Positions 11,160 through 22,119 of a DNA stretch of 64,000 bases are shown in pieces (the stretch's first letter is position 1; each line of letters starts with the position of its first letter). The stretch covers positions 60,496,946 to 60,560,945 of the forward strand of contig OZ023266.1 of NCBI GenBank assembly GCA_964006375.1, written 5' to 3'. Source of the DNA: Tillus elongatus. Its lineage: Eukaryota > Arthropoda > Insecta > Coleoptera > Cleridae. A program made the position numbers and the translations under genes. The notes under the pieces were generated by a model that did no database searches, was not told where the DNA came from, and saw only the letters and a program-made list of their open reading frames with translations.

Positions 11160-13990
11160 AATAATAATAATAATAATAATAATAATTTATTAACGGTCTG
11201 AGCCAATTTACAGATTAATTTATGACCAAAAATCAAATTAACTATAAACAAGCTAATAATATAAACCTAAAAAATATTTTCTAACACACTTTTAAATTCA
11301 GCAAGGCTTACAAAAAAAATATCAGTTTTTTCACAATATTTGTTAGCATTTCTACATATTCTTGGAACTGCAGAATGAAAAGTATAATTAACACGATAGA
11401 AACTCTCATTAAATAGACCATGGTGTCTTAAGGTTCTGGATGGAACACTAAGCTTAATCATAGCTAGTAAGTCAGGAGAATCTACAACACCATTCAACAA
11501 TTTATATAAAAAGCAAAGGTCAAAATTAACCCTTCGTTGTTCGTGAGTAATCAAATTTAATTGAGTATAAAGTTGTAAGTAGTCAATTTGGTCAGTTACG
11601 ATACCCATCTTATATGCCACAAACCTAAGAAATCTTTTTTGGACTCTTTCAAGTAGATCTTTATGTATCTGATAGAATGGTGACCAAACAATGCTGCTGT
11701 ATTCAAGCACAGATCTGACATATGCACAGTACACAGATTTTAAACAGTTTACATCGGAGAAGTCTGCCAATGTTCTTTTCAAAAATCCCAGCATTTTCAA
11801 GGATTTATTTGTAATTAATTCAATATGCTTACCAAATGTCAAATCACTACTAAAGTACACTCCCAGATCTCTTATTTGATCAACCTTTTTTAAGACAGTA
11901 TCTTCCATTTTATAATCAAAATTTGAAATATTTTTCGATCTAGAAAATTGTATATAGCAGCATTTACTCTTATTTAACAACATATTATTATTCCTACACC
12001 ACTGGATCAAATTATCTATATCTACCTGTAATTTCAAATTATCTTCAGGAGTTTTAATCTCAACAAACATCTTCAGATCGTCTGCATATAAAAGTGTATC
12101 TGCATATTCAAAGCAGCGAGTCACATCATCAACAAATATGTTAAAGAGCAATGGTGAGAGATGCCCGCCCTGTGGCACACCTGAAGTCACATCGATCTCT
12201 TTAGATAGATAATTTTTTATTTTAACTATTTGTTTTCTATTAGACAAGAAGTCCCCAAACCAAGCCAACAAATTCCCAAAAATTCCAAATTTTTGCAGCT
12301 TTATCAATAAGATTCGGTGATCTATCTTATCAAAAGCCTTTGAAAAATCGGTATATATCACATCGAGTTGACCTCTCTCCTCAAGGACCCGAGACAGGTA
12401 ATGTTCATATATTAGTAAGTTTGTAACAGTGGATCTACCTTTAACGAAACCGTGTTGCTTTAAAGTTAACTGTCTTTCAACAAACGGTCTTAGTTTATTC
12501 ATTACAATATTTTCAAATATCTTAGGAATTAAACTATTCTTTATTATAGATCTGTAGTTTTTTATATCAGATATGTCACCCTCTTTATGGAGTGGATCCA
12601 AGAATGATATCTTCCAAGCATTTGGGAAAACACCCAACTGTAGTGACAAATTAAAGATCTTAGCAAAAATATCCGATAAGATACATTTACATTGCTTTAA
12701 AAAGCATACAGGAATCAAATCTGGACCAGCACCTAAGTTATTATCAAGCTGCGCAATGGCATCAAACACTTCCATTATTTCTATCCTCATTACACCCATG
12801 ATCGCATTATGAGAGAACTCTTCACTACAATCTATAGAAACACTATTGTTATAATTGTTATAAACTGACCCAAAAAAATCTGAGAATGAGTCAACAATTT
12901 TATCTACATCATCTATCTGTGTGTCATTATATTTCATTACTTTAGGAATACCGAATTTGTTTTGCTTTGATCTAACATATCTCCAAAAACTCTTACTATC
13001 TACGTTTATGGCTGTTTGAATATTATTTATATAGTCATTATAACAAATCTTAGAAACATTTTTACACTGTTCTCTTAATCTACTAAAAATACTATAATGA
13101 TATTGAGAGTTGCTAATTTTATAATTTTTGTGTGCTATTTTTTTGTCAATAACAAGTTGTCTCAAGTCTGCGGAATACCAGTGTGGAAACTTTCTATTTC
13201 TAGTTCTACATTTGGGAACAAACAAATCAATGGCTACAAAGAGAACATCATAAAAACGATCTATCATTACATTGAGGTTTTCAGAATCTAACAAACTATG
13301 CCAATTAACATTAGATAAATAATAATTGATGCCAATGAAATCTGCCCTATCAAAATTATAATATAAATAGTCATAGTCTATCAAATCAAGATTTTTTCTA
13401 CAGACATCTAGGTTTATCTCTAGCGCAGGATGATACTTGTCCAATTTCAGAAATGGTTCAGCAACTGATACATTGAACCTCACCATATTAGAAAAAACTA
13501 AGTCCAAATAGTCTCCAAAAATATTACTAATAGAGTTAATCTGATACAGTCCCCAGTAAGCAGCTACGTCCGATAGAATCTTACATTTCTGAGACACATG
13601 CCCAACTGCCATTGATCCATATTCATCGTTTAACCAATTTATTCCAGGAAGGTTGAAGTCTCCAGTCATTAAAACATAGTCATAATTAACTAAACTCAGA
13701 ACATCTTCCACACTAGAGACATATTTTTCGTATATTTCAACCGATGAATCAGGAGGAATATAAACAAGACTTATCAAAATCCTTAATGAACCCCATGAAA
13801 TCATAACCATTTTGTGTTCGATAGTTTCTTCATTAAGAGACAGTTCTACAGATGGAATTGATGATTTCACAGCTATTAAAACACCCCCTAGATAACTATG
13901 TACACTAGTATTTTTACTTCTATCACATCTATACACTAAAAAATCGTCTAATCCTAATTCACTATCAAAAAAATTTTCATTATGTCCGAA
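11160..13990 (-). mobile_element. 5'-truncated LINE inserted in a PLE ribozyme motif, target duplication TGAT
   Basis: The LINE lies between CTGAT (11155-11159) and TGATG (13991), so TGAT is the likely target duplication. Its 3' tail, on the minus strand, is an (ATT)n run that appears on the plus strand as (AAT)n at 11160-11190. The 5' end falls inside the endonuclease domain, as usual for incomplete target-primed reverse transcription. Confidence 0.8.
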
Positions 13991-14002
13991 TGATGTTAAC
14001 AT
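11267..14002 (-). CDS. LINE ORF2: partial AP endonuclease plus reverse transcriptase
   Basis: A single open frame of about 900 codons on the minus strand. Domains in order: AP-like endonuclease lacking roughly its first 30-40 residues (FFDSELGLDDFLVYRCDR, GGVLIAVKS, MTGDFNLPGINW, DYLDLVFSN); linker (KSFWRYVRSKQNKFGIPKVM); RT fingers (SIIKNSLIPKIFE, KQHGFVKGRST); RT palm (YTDFSKAFDKIDH, SGVPQGGHLSPLLFNIFVDD, LLYADDLKMF); and thumb (IRDLGVYFSSDLTFGKH, SVLEYSSIVWSPF). The ATG at 14002 lies in flanking DNA, so the true start is lost. There are no internal stops, which suggests a recent insertion. The palm resembles Jockey/CR1-group elements; I cannot fix the clade. There is no RNase H domain. Confidence 0.85.
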   Translation of the reverse strand: MLTSFGHNENFFDSELGLDDFLVYRCDRSKNTSVHSYLGGVLIAVKSSIPSVELSLNEETIEHKMVMISWGSLRILISLVYIPPDSSVEIYEKYVSSVEDVLSLVNYDYVLMTGDFNLPGINWLNDEYGSMAVGHVSQKCKILSDVAAYWGLYQINSISNIFGDYLDLVFSNMVRFNVSVAEPFLKLDKYHPALEINLDVCRKNLDLIDYDYLYYNFDRADFIGINYYLSNVNWHSLLDSENLNVMIDRFYDVLFVAIDLFVPKCRTRNRKFPHWYSADLRQLVIDKKIAHKNYKISNSQYHYSIFSRLREQCKNVSKICYNDYINNIQTAINVDSKSFWRYVRSKQNKFGIPKVMKYNDTQIDDVDKIVDSFSDFFGSVYNNYNNSVSIDCSEEFSHNAIMGVMRIEIMEVFDAIAQLDNNLGAGPDLIPVCFLKQCKCILSDIFAKIFNLSLQLGVFPNAWKISFLDPLHKEGDISDIKNYRSIIKNSLIPKIFENIVMNKLRPFVERQLTLKQHGFVKGRSTVTNLLIYEHYLSRVLEERGQLDVIYTDFSKAFDKIDHRILLIKLQKFGIFGNLLAWFGDFLSNRKQIVKIKNYLSKEIDVTSGVPQGGHLSPLLFNIFVDDVTRCFEYADTLLYADDLKMFVEIKTPEDNLKLQVDIDNLIQWCRNNNMLLNKSKCCYIQFSRSKNISNFDYKMEDTVLKKVDQIRDLGVYFSSDLTFGKHIELITNKSLKMLGFLKRTLADFSDVNCLKSVYCAYVRSVLEYSSIVWSPFYQIHKDLLERVQKRFLRFVAYKMGIVTDQIDYLQLYTQLNLITHEQRRVNFDLCFLYKLLNGVVDSPDLLAMIKLSVPSRTLRHHGLFNESFYRVNYTFHSAVPRICRNANKYCEKTDIFFVSLAEFKSVLENIF

Positions 14003-14080
14003 TTGATAGCGAAACAATCGTTAGGTCTTTTTAAAATATGTGTTGTGGTGATTTGGGTTCTCCAAGTGTACTTGTCGATT
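13991..14080 (+). mobile_element. PLE terminal repeat, right arm (outer part), second piece
   Basis: It resumes after the LINE with TTAACATTTGATAGC GAAAC AATCGTTAGG, the second half of the split hammerhead-like core, then TGTGGTGATTTGGGTTCTCC, AAGTGTACTTG. The last ~30 bp of the usual terminus (the CTCATCACAGGTTCC part) are absent. Confidence 0.7.
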
Positions 14081-14089
14081 TTGACAAAA

Positions 14090-14395
14090 GTTCGAATATC
14101 TCAAGAAGAAAAAGACTTAGGTATATGACATTATACATCAAAATTATTCAGAATTTTACGCAGAATCTCAGAATGTCATAATATACTGGGTGTCCAATTT
14201 GAAATAAGGTAGTTGGCATCTACCTCCTGTGTAACCGCAAATACCACTTGTCTGAAAATATTTTAGTCGAGTGTCCACCAGTTGCATTAGTACAGTACCA
14301 AATTTTGTGATTTTTCCCAATTATGGTTTTTCCATTATCAATCGATGCAGTTCCCGGTGGTTCACTCTGTAAAGATTGTTTTCTATAGAGGGTCT
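14090..14395 (-). repeat. interspersed repeat, inverted partner of 8240-8525
   Basis: The reverse complement of the 8240-8525 block, sharing its landmarks (TACCAAATTTTGTG, CAATCGATGCAGTTCC, GACTTAGGTATATGACATTA). It abuts the PLE terminus directly, while on the left side about 830 bp separate the two. Confidence 0.75.
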
Positions 14396-14519
14396 TTCAG
14401 GCAACTGATTCATTAGATGTTTAGGTGGTAAGAGTGACATTTGTTTCCTGAAAATTTGGTTTACTAGATAATCGCATAAACTCCTTTAAATGAAGATATT
14501 TTCATTCAACTGGCACCGT

Positions 14520-15330
<811 letters not shown>

Positions 15331-15700
15331 ATATTTTATTGCCTTAGTCTACTTAATTAACAACAAAATCTAAAACTCACTATTTCATTGATAACACAAC
15401 AAGACGTGTTACCGGCCGGCATGTCGCGTTTTCGTCACGATTTGGGATGTTTATCGTCTCGTTTCCGTTCATATGCCAAATAAGTCGGTGGTGGCAGGCT
15501 GGCCCGGGTGGTCAGTTGAAAAGATTATGTGCAATTCTCGCATCACTTGTTTCAAGTTGTTTCTAATCAGCGCTAGGTTTTGTGAATACAGAATACTCAC
15601 CTATCAGTGTTTCCAAAAAATATTTAATCATTTAAAAACATCACAAACTGTTATTTATTTATTTAAAACTTAAGAGAGACATTTATCTTTCTCGAGTAAA
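15331..15700. other. no recognised gene
   Basis: Includes a GC-richer patch (15410-15510) of unknown origin and then AT-rich sequence ahead of the LINE. A 66-codon open frame here has no recognisable motif. Confidence 0.5.
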
Positions 15701-15704
15701 CTAC

Positions 15705-16195
15705 TTTCAGATGGTTGGAAGAGAGATTAGGTCTAATCCTAAAAAATTCTGGAACTGCTCTTCTCTATGCCGTCAAAACTTTTCTATTGGGAAATCATCT
15801 AACCAGCAACAGGCAGCTGACAGTTTTGCTTCTTATTTTGCGGGATGTTCTGGTTCCACCCCCACCTCATCGCCTACAGCCGCCAGTCTGGCTTCGGGTG
15901 ACATAATGTTCTTTGTTGATGACTTAACAGATGACGAAATTATTACAGCCAATAAGAGAATTAAGGCTAACATGTCCTGTGGACCTGATCTGGTTCCTGG
16001 TTTCTTGGTGCACGACTGCTTATATGCTTTCCTGACTGCACTTAAGAAAATTTTTAATCTGATTCTTAGATCTGGAACATTCCCCGCGATTTGGAAGCTG
16101 TCACAGGTTTTCCCTGTCTTCAAGGCAGGGGATAGTGGTGATCCATCAAACTATCGACCAATAGCCATACTATGTGTCTTCTGTAAGATTTTTGC
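15705..16195 (+). pseudogene. LINE A: linker and first RT motifs
   Basis: The plus strand reads EIRSNPKKFWNC (pre-RT linker), DEIITANKRIKANMSCGPD, FNLILRSGTFPAIWK, VFPVFKAGDSGDPSNYRPIA. These are RT motifs 0-1 of a Jockey/CR1-type LINE. The reading frame runs straight into a second, different LINE sequence at about 16195, before motifs A-C of LINE A. Confidence 0.75.
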
Positions 16196-17665
16196 TCCTG
16201 TCCTGACTCGTCTGTTTCAGACATCTTACAATAGAGGCATATTCCCTAGTAACTGGAAAACTGCGGAGTACAACCCGCCCTCAAGAAAGGATCCAAAGCG
16301 CATCCTAGCAACTACAGGCCTATTTTCCTTTCAGTCATCTCTAAAGTGATGGAAAAGTATATAAACACCGAATTACTAAAATTTCTTGAAAAACACAGTC
16401 TAATCCACGACAGGCAGTATGGATTCCGTCATCGCAGATCAACTGCCAGTCTCCGTTCCTTTGTCACCCATTCTTGAAACAAGTCTATGGAACTAGACGG
16501 TGAATTCCAGATTGTCGCTCTAGACATATCCATAGCCTTCGACCAGGTCTGGCACGCAGCGCTGCTCAATAAACTACCGGCCTATGGCCTACCACCAAAA
16601 CTATGTACCTGGACAGCAAACTTTCTCTCCAACCGGAGCATTTCTGTTGTTGTGGATGGCCATTCCTCTAAACTATATCCAATTAATGCAGGAGTTCCTC
16701 AAGGTTCAGCTTTAGCCCCTACTTTGTTTCTTCAGCACATCAATGACCTCCTCTCTAGCACATCCAACCCAGTTCACAGTTACGCGGACGACAGCACCCT
16801 CCACTCAAATATACAATATTCTTAGCCTGTTTCTTTGGCCTAACTAGATGAGGATCGCAGACACATGGAGGGTTCTGTCTCCGTGGATCTCCAAAAAATA
16901 TTAGACTGGGGAAGTAGAAATCTTGTACAATTCAACCCCACCAAATCTCAGTCTTGCTTTCTTTCTCATAAAAGATACACCAGCCCTAGAACCATCACAA
17001 TGAACAACCAAGTTATTCAAAGTAATGAGTCCTTTTCACTTGTTGGCATTTCTGTGGATTGAAATCTCAATTGGCAACATGTCACATCAATTGCAGGAGC
17101 GGCTGCGCAAATACTTTTCACCAGCTAATCTCTATACCTTAGTATACTTCACAAATAAGGCCAAACCTCGAATACTGCTCCCACATCTGGGGTGCCGCTG
17201 CCGCTTCTACACTCGCTATCCTGGACTCCATTCAGAAGAGCGCTATACGTCTCATTGGTGACCCTACCCTCACCCTAAGGCTGCCATCCCTTGCCCACCG
17301 ACGTGCCGTTGGTGACCTCTCTCTCTCTCTCTCTTTTATAGATATCAGCATGGGCAGTGCTCAGAGGAGCTTTCTTCCATAGTTCCTCCTCCTGTTGCCC
17401 CCGACAGATCAACCAGGGGAACAGAGCGAATGCACCCTTTTACTGTCCTGGTCACCAGACATAGAACATCTTGTTTTTCCCGCTCTTTTGTCCCGAGGAG
17501 TTCCAAGTTGTGGAATTCCTTGCCGGCACATGTTTTTCCTTCTCCTCCGAATCTCCAAACCTTCAAGTCCAGAATTAACAAGTTGCCTCTTGCCTCCTTG
17601 TCGACACCCACGGTACGATAGTATTTAGGCTGTAAGTCCTCGTGGTGTGTTGTTGAAATAAAAAA
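16196..17665 (+). pseudogene. LINE B: RT domain and C-terminus, several frame breaks
   Basis: It starts with RLFQTSYNRGIFPSNWKTA, which repeats the motif just passed in LINE A, then continues HPSNYRPI, KVMEKYINTELLKFLEKHSL, DRQYGFRHRRSTA, VALDISIAFDQVWHAALLNK, NAGVPQGSALAPTLFLQHIN, SYADDSTLHS, and (near 17430-17620) SCFSRSFVPRSSKLWNSLPA. YADD is intact. There are a stop after VTHS (about 16475), a stop at 16823 and at least two frame changes. A (CT)n run lies at 17318-17335. The 3' end is near AAATAAAAAAAATAA at 17658. Confidence 0.8.
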
Positions 17666-18176
17666 AATAATCCATACCACCGATGGCTTAGATGTCGACA
17701 TGGTCCCAGCTAGAAAATATCTATGTAATTTTGTAGAGCTCCAAAGATAAAAAGGATGCAGTAAAACAAACTTAAGTATAATATATTTAATGGGTGAAAT
17801 TTTGTAGTGTGTTGCTTTTGATTTCTTTGGCGTTCTGTAAGAAAGTTGCTAACAATATTTGACGATCCCAACATCGTATTATGGCATACGAGAGAGGCGG
17901 CTTTACGTTGCCTCCCCCATCCGCAAGTGGTGAAATTTGTGCCTGAGGAACATCCGTGTCTAAATTGCTGTCTTAACGCCATTACGAAGTAAGCACGGCC
18001 GGTGTTTATTTCGTTTTGTACACGCAATCTCCCAAGTGTGATTAAAATTATCACATGATGTGCTAAGAACAAAGATATGTTCTTAAAAAACAACAAAAAA
18101 TCAATTTTCCTGCCAGTACCATCTAGGTTTGTTGCAGAGAATTATTAAGAGGTTTCTATGGAAAGCTTTATTTATT
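17666..18176. other. no recognised gene; upstream region of CFAP58
   Basis: Contains a 128-codon minus-strand frame (17710-18096) with no motif I can name. The final 150 bp lead into the CFAP58 promoter. Confidence 0.5.
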
Positions 18177-18189
18177 GTTGCCATGCAAC
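18177..18189 (+). promoter_or_regulatory. RFX X-box-like site upstream of CFAP58
   Basis: GTTGCCATGCAAC is an inverted repeat of GTTGC around CAT. It is one base short of the classic RFX X-box GTTGCCATGGCAAC. RFX factors drive ciliary genes in animals through such sites, usually within about 150 bp of the start. This one is 137 bp upstream of the CFAP58 ATG. A 13-bp match can arise by chance; the position before a ciliary gene is what makes it worth listing. Confidence 0.5.
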
Positions 18190-18227
18190 ATGTAAACACA
18201 TCAGTCAAAATATTTGATTGATATTTT

Positions 18228-18234
18228 TATATAA
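18228..18234 (+). promoter_or_regulatory. TATA-like box for CFAP58
   Basis: TATATAAGG lies 92 bp before the ATG at 18326 and 39 bp after the X-box-like site. In an AT-rich genome this is only a candidate. Confidence 0.35.
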
Positions 18235-18325
18235 GGCTAGGATTGCATTTTTTATACTTAGAACTTTTTTACACCTTTGTACTTTATTAATTTTATAAAA
18301 CTTATACAAAAAAAAAACACCTAGA

Positions 18326-18448
18326 ATGGAAGGGGCCGATAGTGAATATAGTGAAAATCAGGATGAAAAGAGTGAAGAAGCAGATGTTGAATTGGATCCT
18401 TCAAATCCAGATCATGCCTTTGCTATTCTTGAAAAAGATTTTAATAGG
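18326..18448 (+). CDS. CFAP58: CFAP58 exon 1 (residues 1-41)
   Basis: CFAP58 (CCDC147) is a long coiled-coil protein of the axoneme and basal body needed for motile cilia and sperm flagella. This exon begins with ATG in a fair context (CCTAGAATGG) and codes a short acidic leader ending AFAILEKDFNR, which matches the FEEMERDF start of vertebrate CFAP58. The donor is AGG|GTAAGT at 18449, phase 0, joining exactly to the frame of exon 2 at 27200. A stop-free start further upstream was not found. Intron 1 is 8751 bp and filled with transposons. Confidence 0.8.
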
Positions 18449-18529
18449 GTAAGTAATTAGTCAAGTATTTTGTTCCAGAAATTGTATTCTATGTTGCCAT
18501 TACTATAAAAACGGGTGGTTATAAGTAGT

Positions 18530-18785
18530 ACCTTTCCATATAAGCGATTTTGATGAAATTTTGCATAATCACGGAATTTTGTGCGTAGATCATGAAAATG
18601 ACGAAGAAAATTAGGCCACACTCGTATTCTCCGCGATTTGCGAAAAATATCATCCAGAAAATGATGAAAATTTCTGTTGAAAAAATAGCGATATCTCGGA
18701 AAATACGCGTGTACTCTACTTCGTCATCTACACACAAAATTTGGTGATTATGCAAAATTTTATCCAAATCGCTTATCATAAAGTA
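18530..18785. repeat. foldback/MITE-like element in CFAP58 intron 1
   Basis: The arm at about 18532-18605 (TAAGCGATTTTGATGAAAT, TTTGCATAATCAC, GTAGATCATGAAAATGACG) is the inverted, mismatched copy of about 18718-18785. The loop is about 110 bp. The ends read AGTACCTTT and AAAGTACT. It is probably a non-autonomous DNA transposon. Confidence 0.65.
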
Positions 18786-18949
18786 CTAGACAATTACCCG
18801 AAAAAGGTATCGTCTTATTAATCTTATAAAATGAAATTGATTCTTTATAATACTTTATGTAAACTTATTTTCAGCTATTTAATAAAAGGAAGTAGATATT
18901 TATGTAAGGTTCACACTAACTTTTTCATCTGAAGAAGTTACGTGCAACT

Positions 18950-20938
18950 ATATTCTATCCAGCTGGACGGTAATTGGGGTATTCCTAAATTTTGACATAA
19001 TGATCCCCAACCCAAATCGCTGAGACATCTCGGCTGAACTTCATTTGTTCTTAAGTGACTAGAAAAATACTAGAGGCACGCGTTAGGAAGAATGTAAGCA
19101 CCATAATATCCACCAATATGCCTAATAAACTGGCAAATCTCCTGATCTAGCATTCAATAAGCCTGTGGAGAAAATCACAGACTCTCTGGATAACACGGAA
19201 GTAAGAGGATTCAACAACTCACTACCCTACTACATCTACGAAGCAACTGCAGTTAGAGGAGTTAAACCTACCATATGTGGCTGGATCAGAAGCATGGTAT
19301 GCCACAGGGCCATCACCACATGGCTGCCCAGGAGTGCCTGCAGGGAGTAGTATTATCCCCCTGCTTTGATCCCCCTCCGTAGATGATTCACTGGAACTGT
19401 GGGAGGTTGAGGTCCAGCGTAGGCGGACGATACCGTCATGTCGGTTAGAGGTAATCTGAAGAGGAAACCATCATAGTCTCAGTCACCAAGAGGAGAAGGT
19501 TGGATAAATTAAAAACACCTACTCTTATGGTGGTGACACTTCCATCTGTGGAACAGGCGAAATATCTGGGGGTTACCCTGGCTAAGACGCTCAACTGGAA
19601 TACAAATAAATAATCCGCAGGGCCAACTTATACCTGTAGGCGCGTGCTGAAGGATATGTGGGAACAAACCCCTAGCAAATGCATTGGCTCTATCTAGTGG
19701 TTATCAGACCAATGATAACCTATGGAGCTATAGTTTGGCGCCTGAGACACTTTGTGGTATCGCGTGTTTGATAATAACAGGTGCATTGAGTGTCACACCA
19801 TCAGCCGCTCTGGAAGTCGTACTAAATATCCCATCTCTTACACATGTGACTGGAGAGGTGAGCAACGCACAAACTTAAAAAACGACTAACAGCATACCGG
19901 ATGATACTGAATAAGTCATGAGGTTTTGATAATGATTGCACATCTGATGCCTACAAAGATCTGTCATTCAAGATATTGTCCTTGCAAGCGGGGAGGGCTG
20001 GAATTTAGCTCAAACGTCCCCGTCGAAGAGAGATCTCAGCTGGTACACGTACGCCTCTAAAACCGAGGCAGGGACAGAAGCAGGCGCTTCCGGGGCAGTT
20101 CCACGGCAAAAGTATCTTCTAGTCTGGTAAGGATGGTACCACATACTAGGCAGAAGTATATGCCAGCGAGATGTGTGCGAGGAATATTAAACAAAACCGT
20201 TGCACTCACAATACTATTAAAATAAGCAATGTCTCCTACCGATGCAATTCAAAAACAGTAATGGAGTTGCAAGACTGCCCTTAACGAACTGGGCAGCAAC
20301 ACAATTATCCAGGGGTCGCTGGTCAGGATACCAGAGCACTCGAATCTTGACAGCAATGTGGCGTCCGACGCTCTTGCCACGGGGCGGGGGATGAGGGGGC
20401 GGGATGGACTATATCGGATCGGAAGCTGAGCTGGACATATCTTTATGCTTAGCGGAAATTTGTTTTAAAGATTTGGATGGATGCAACGACATTTCCACAG
20501 TGAAAAGATATGCCAGGATTGGGTCACCTCAATAGGCCTTCATAAGGAGCCTGTCAGAGTCAAGGGCTAAAAAACTTGAACTTGAATAAGCGAACAGCTA
20601 AGAACTCTGGTCGGCCTGTATACAGGACATTGCTATCTATATCACCACCTGCACATAATTGGGCTTGGACAAGAAATCGAGTGTTGGATATGTATGGAGG
20701 ATGATGAAACAGCGGAGGTTCCTGTCCAACAGCGAATAGAAACAGGCACCTGCTCTTTTGCAAGACCCAATTTGCACCAGAGCTGGATCAACTTAGCCCT
20801 AAAAAATGTCCACTTCCACAAGAGGCTGGACTTGATGGGTTAGGTATAAGACAATTAATCGTGAGCCACAAGATCTTATGTGGTCTCAGGGGAGGGACTG
20901 AAATATTCTACTCACATTATAACAATATAACCTAGAAA
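18950..20938 (+). pseudogene. decayed RNase-H LINE, same family as 61150-63955
   Basis: Colinear with the better copy at the right end of the window: CCAGCTGGACGG (18957), KITDSLDNTEV, VKPTICGWI, then RT, RNase H (TYASKTEAG, NVASDALA) and the terminal GHCYLYHHLHI/ECWICMEDDET region, ending with GTGAGCCACAAGATCTTATG near 20870. Stops and indels occur in every domain, including the YADD region, so it is dead. It lies in CFAP58 intron 1 in the same orientation as the gene. Confidence 0.8.
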
Positions 20939-21195
20939 GAGGCGAAACAGCTGTCATGTACCTACATATTAATAATATAGTGTATAAATCTTGTATAGTC
21001 ATCCGTTTTATTAAATATTATTATAGATTTTTGTACATTATACACTGCGTTTTTTAAAATCCCAGGAACGGTCTCGTATTTCAGACACCGATTGATAAGA
21101 AAAAAGTAAAATTTCTTACATAGGAGGATTACCGATGATGTTTAATTCAATGATGGCATGAATAGACAAGTAAATTGTCGGAATTGCGGGTTCTG
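20939..21195. other. no recognised feature
   Basis: Short AT-rich spacer between the LINE 3' end and the PLE cluster. Confidence 0.5.
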
Positions 21196-21830
21196 CAGTA
21201 AGAATAACCCACTAACTGAAGATTGGAACCTGTGATGGGTGCTGATAAGCACACTTGGAGAACCAAAATCACCACAACACATTAAAAAACCTGACGATCG
21301 TTTCACTAACCAAGTTAGCGTCATCAGAGGATGAATAATTCTAATTATATTATATCCACAACTATTTATATACTTCTGAAGGTAGTCGGTCACTAACGAT
21401 TTAGGTAGGTTCAACGACACCAAAATTAACATATTGCGTTTGGCGGAAATATCTGTAATCTTTTATTATCTATCGGACGTGTTTCTGCCGGTATTTATTT
21501 TGTAAAGTAATATATCAGGACACTACCCATAGGCGGCGGAGCGAGGTTCATTCACTTTTAATTATTAGTATATTTAGTAATATATATTATACTTTTGAAG
21601 GCGTTTAGCTGTCCTTGTTGTCTAACATTTTTTATTAATATTAGCCTCTCCTCATTGACGTGGTGACTTTCTAAATACGTTAACGTTTGCTTCATGTGAA
21701 CGCTAGAAAACAATGAGGTTGCATCAAATGAAATCAAAACCTCTCCTTCAGTCAATTCAACTCTTTAATTTTACTAATAAATTCAAGTTAATTTGTTACT
21801 GGACAACTTCTTTGTTTGACGGACGAGCTT
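21196..21830 (-). mobile_element. PLE deletion derivative, minus orientation
   Basis: Reading the minus strand: EGEVLISFDATSLFSSVHMK, QTLTYLE (RT motif A) joins directly to [20 protein letters not shown] (end of the GIY-YIG region), then a short TA word, the GAACCTCGCTCCGCC flank, the hammerhead motif and the terminus. Everything between RT motif A and the nuclease C-terminus is deleted. The same junction occurs in the plus-strand copy at 22460-22600. Confidence 0.75.
21290..21330 (-). ncRNA. hammerhead-ribozyme-like motif with a complete core
   Basis: The minus strand reads CCU, CUGAUGA, C, GCUAAC-UUG-GUUAGU, GAAA, C-GAUC-G, UC, AGG. CUGAUGA and GAAA are the two hammerhead boxes. Stem II is a six-pair hairpin (one G-U). 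Stem III is two base pairs (AC/GU) closed by GAUC, and GUC is the expected cleavage triplet. CCU and AGG form the start of stem I. Penelope-like elements are known to carry type I hammerheads with very short stem III in their terminal repeats. One unpaired C sits between CUGAUGA and stem II. Activity is not shown here. Confidence 0.75.
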
Positions 21831-21839
21831 TTAAACTCA

Positions 21840-22100
21840 TTTGTTAACCACTTTGCTAAATTTTATATCGGGGAATCTATAGCCGAAACAATAGGTCGCA
21901 TTGATTTTCCCGGTTTCTGAATTTTTGGGAGAACGTGCTTTTTGGGGACTTTAGGATTTTCAACTTGTAATTTTCTTCCAAGTCTTTTGATATAAGGTTG
22001 TGACAACTCTTTAGACTATTTTTAACTTCAATCAGACGTGTTGTTTCGGATATAGATTCCCCGACATACAATTTAGCAAAGTGGTTAACCAATTAGTTTA
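21840..22100 (-). pseudogene. PLE RT N-terminal fragment, minus strand, partly inverted
   Basis: The minus-strand frame 22092-21877 (MVNHFAKLYVGESISETTRL, EVKNSLKSCHNLISKDLEEN) is an N-terminal PLE piece. The flanking plus strand at 21850-21890 repeats its beginning (CACTTTGCTAAATT...GGGGAATCTATAGCCGAAAC), so a short palindrome lies around 21895-22090. Confidence 0.5.
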
Positions 22101-22119
22101 AAAGCTTGCCCGTCAAACA

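Noticed and set aside
17710..18096. 128-codon minus-strand frame before CFAP58
   Set aside because: No motif; a weak likeness to insect helix-turn-helix transposase N-termini could not be supported.
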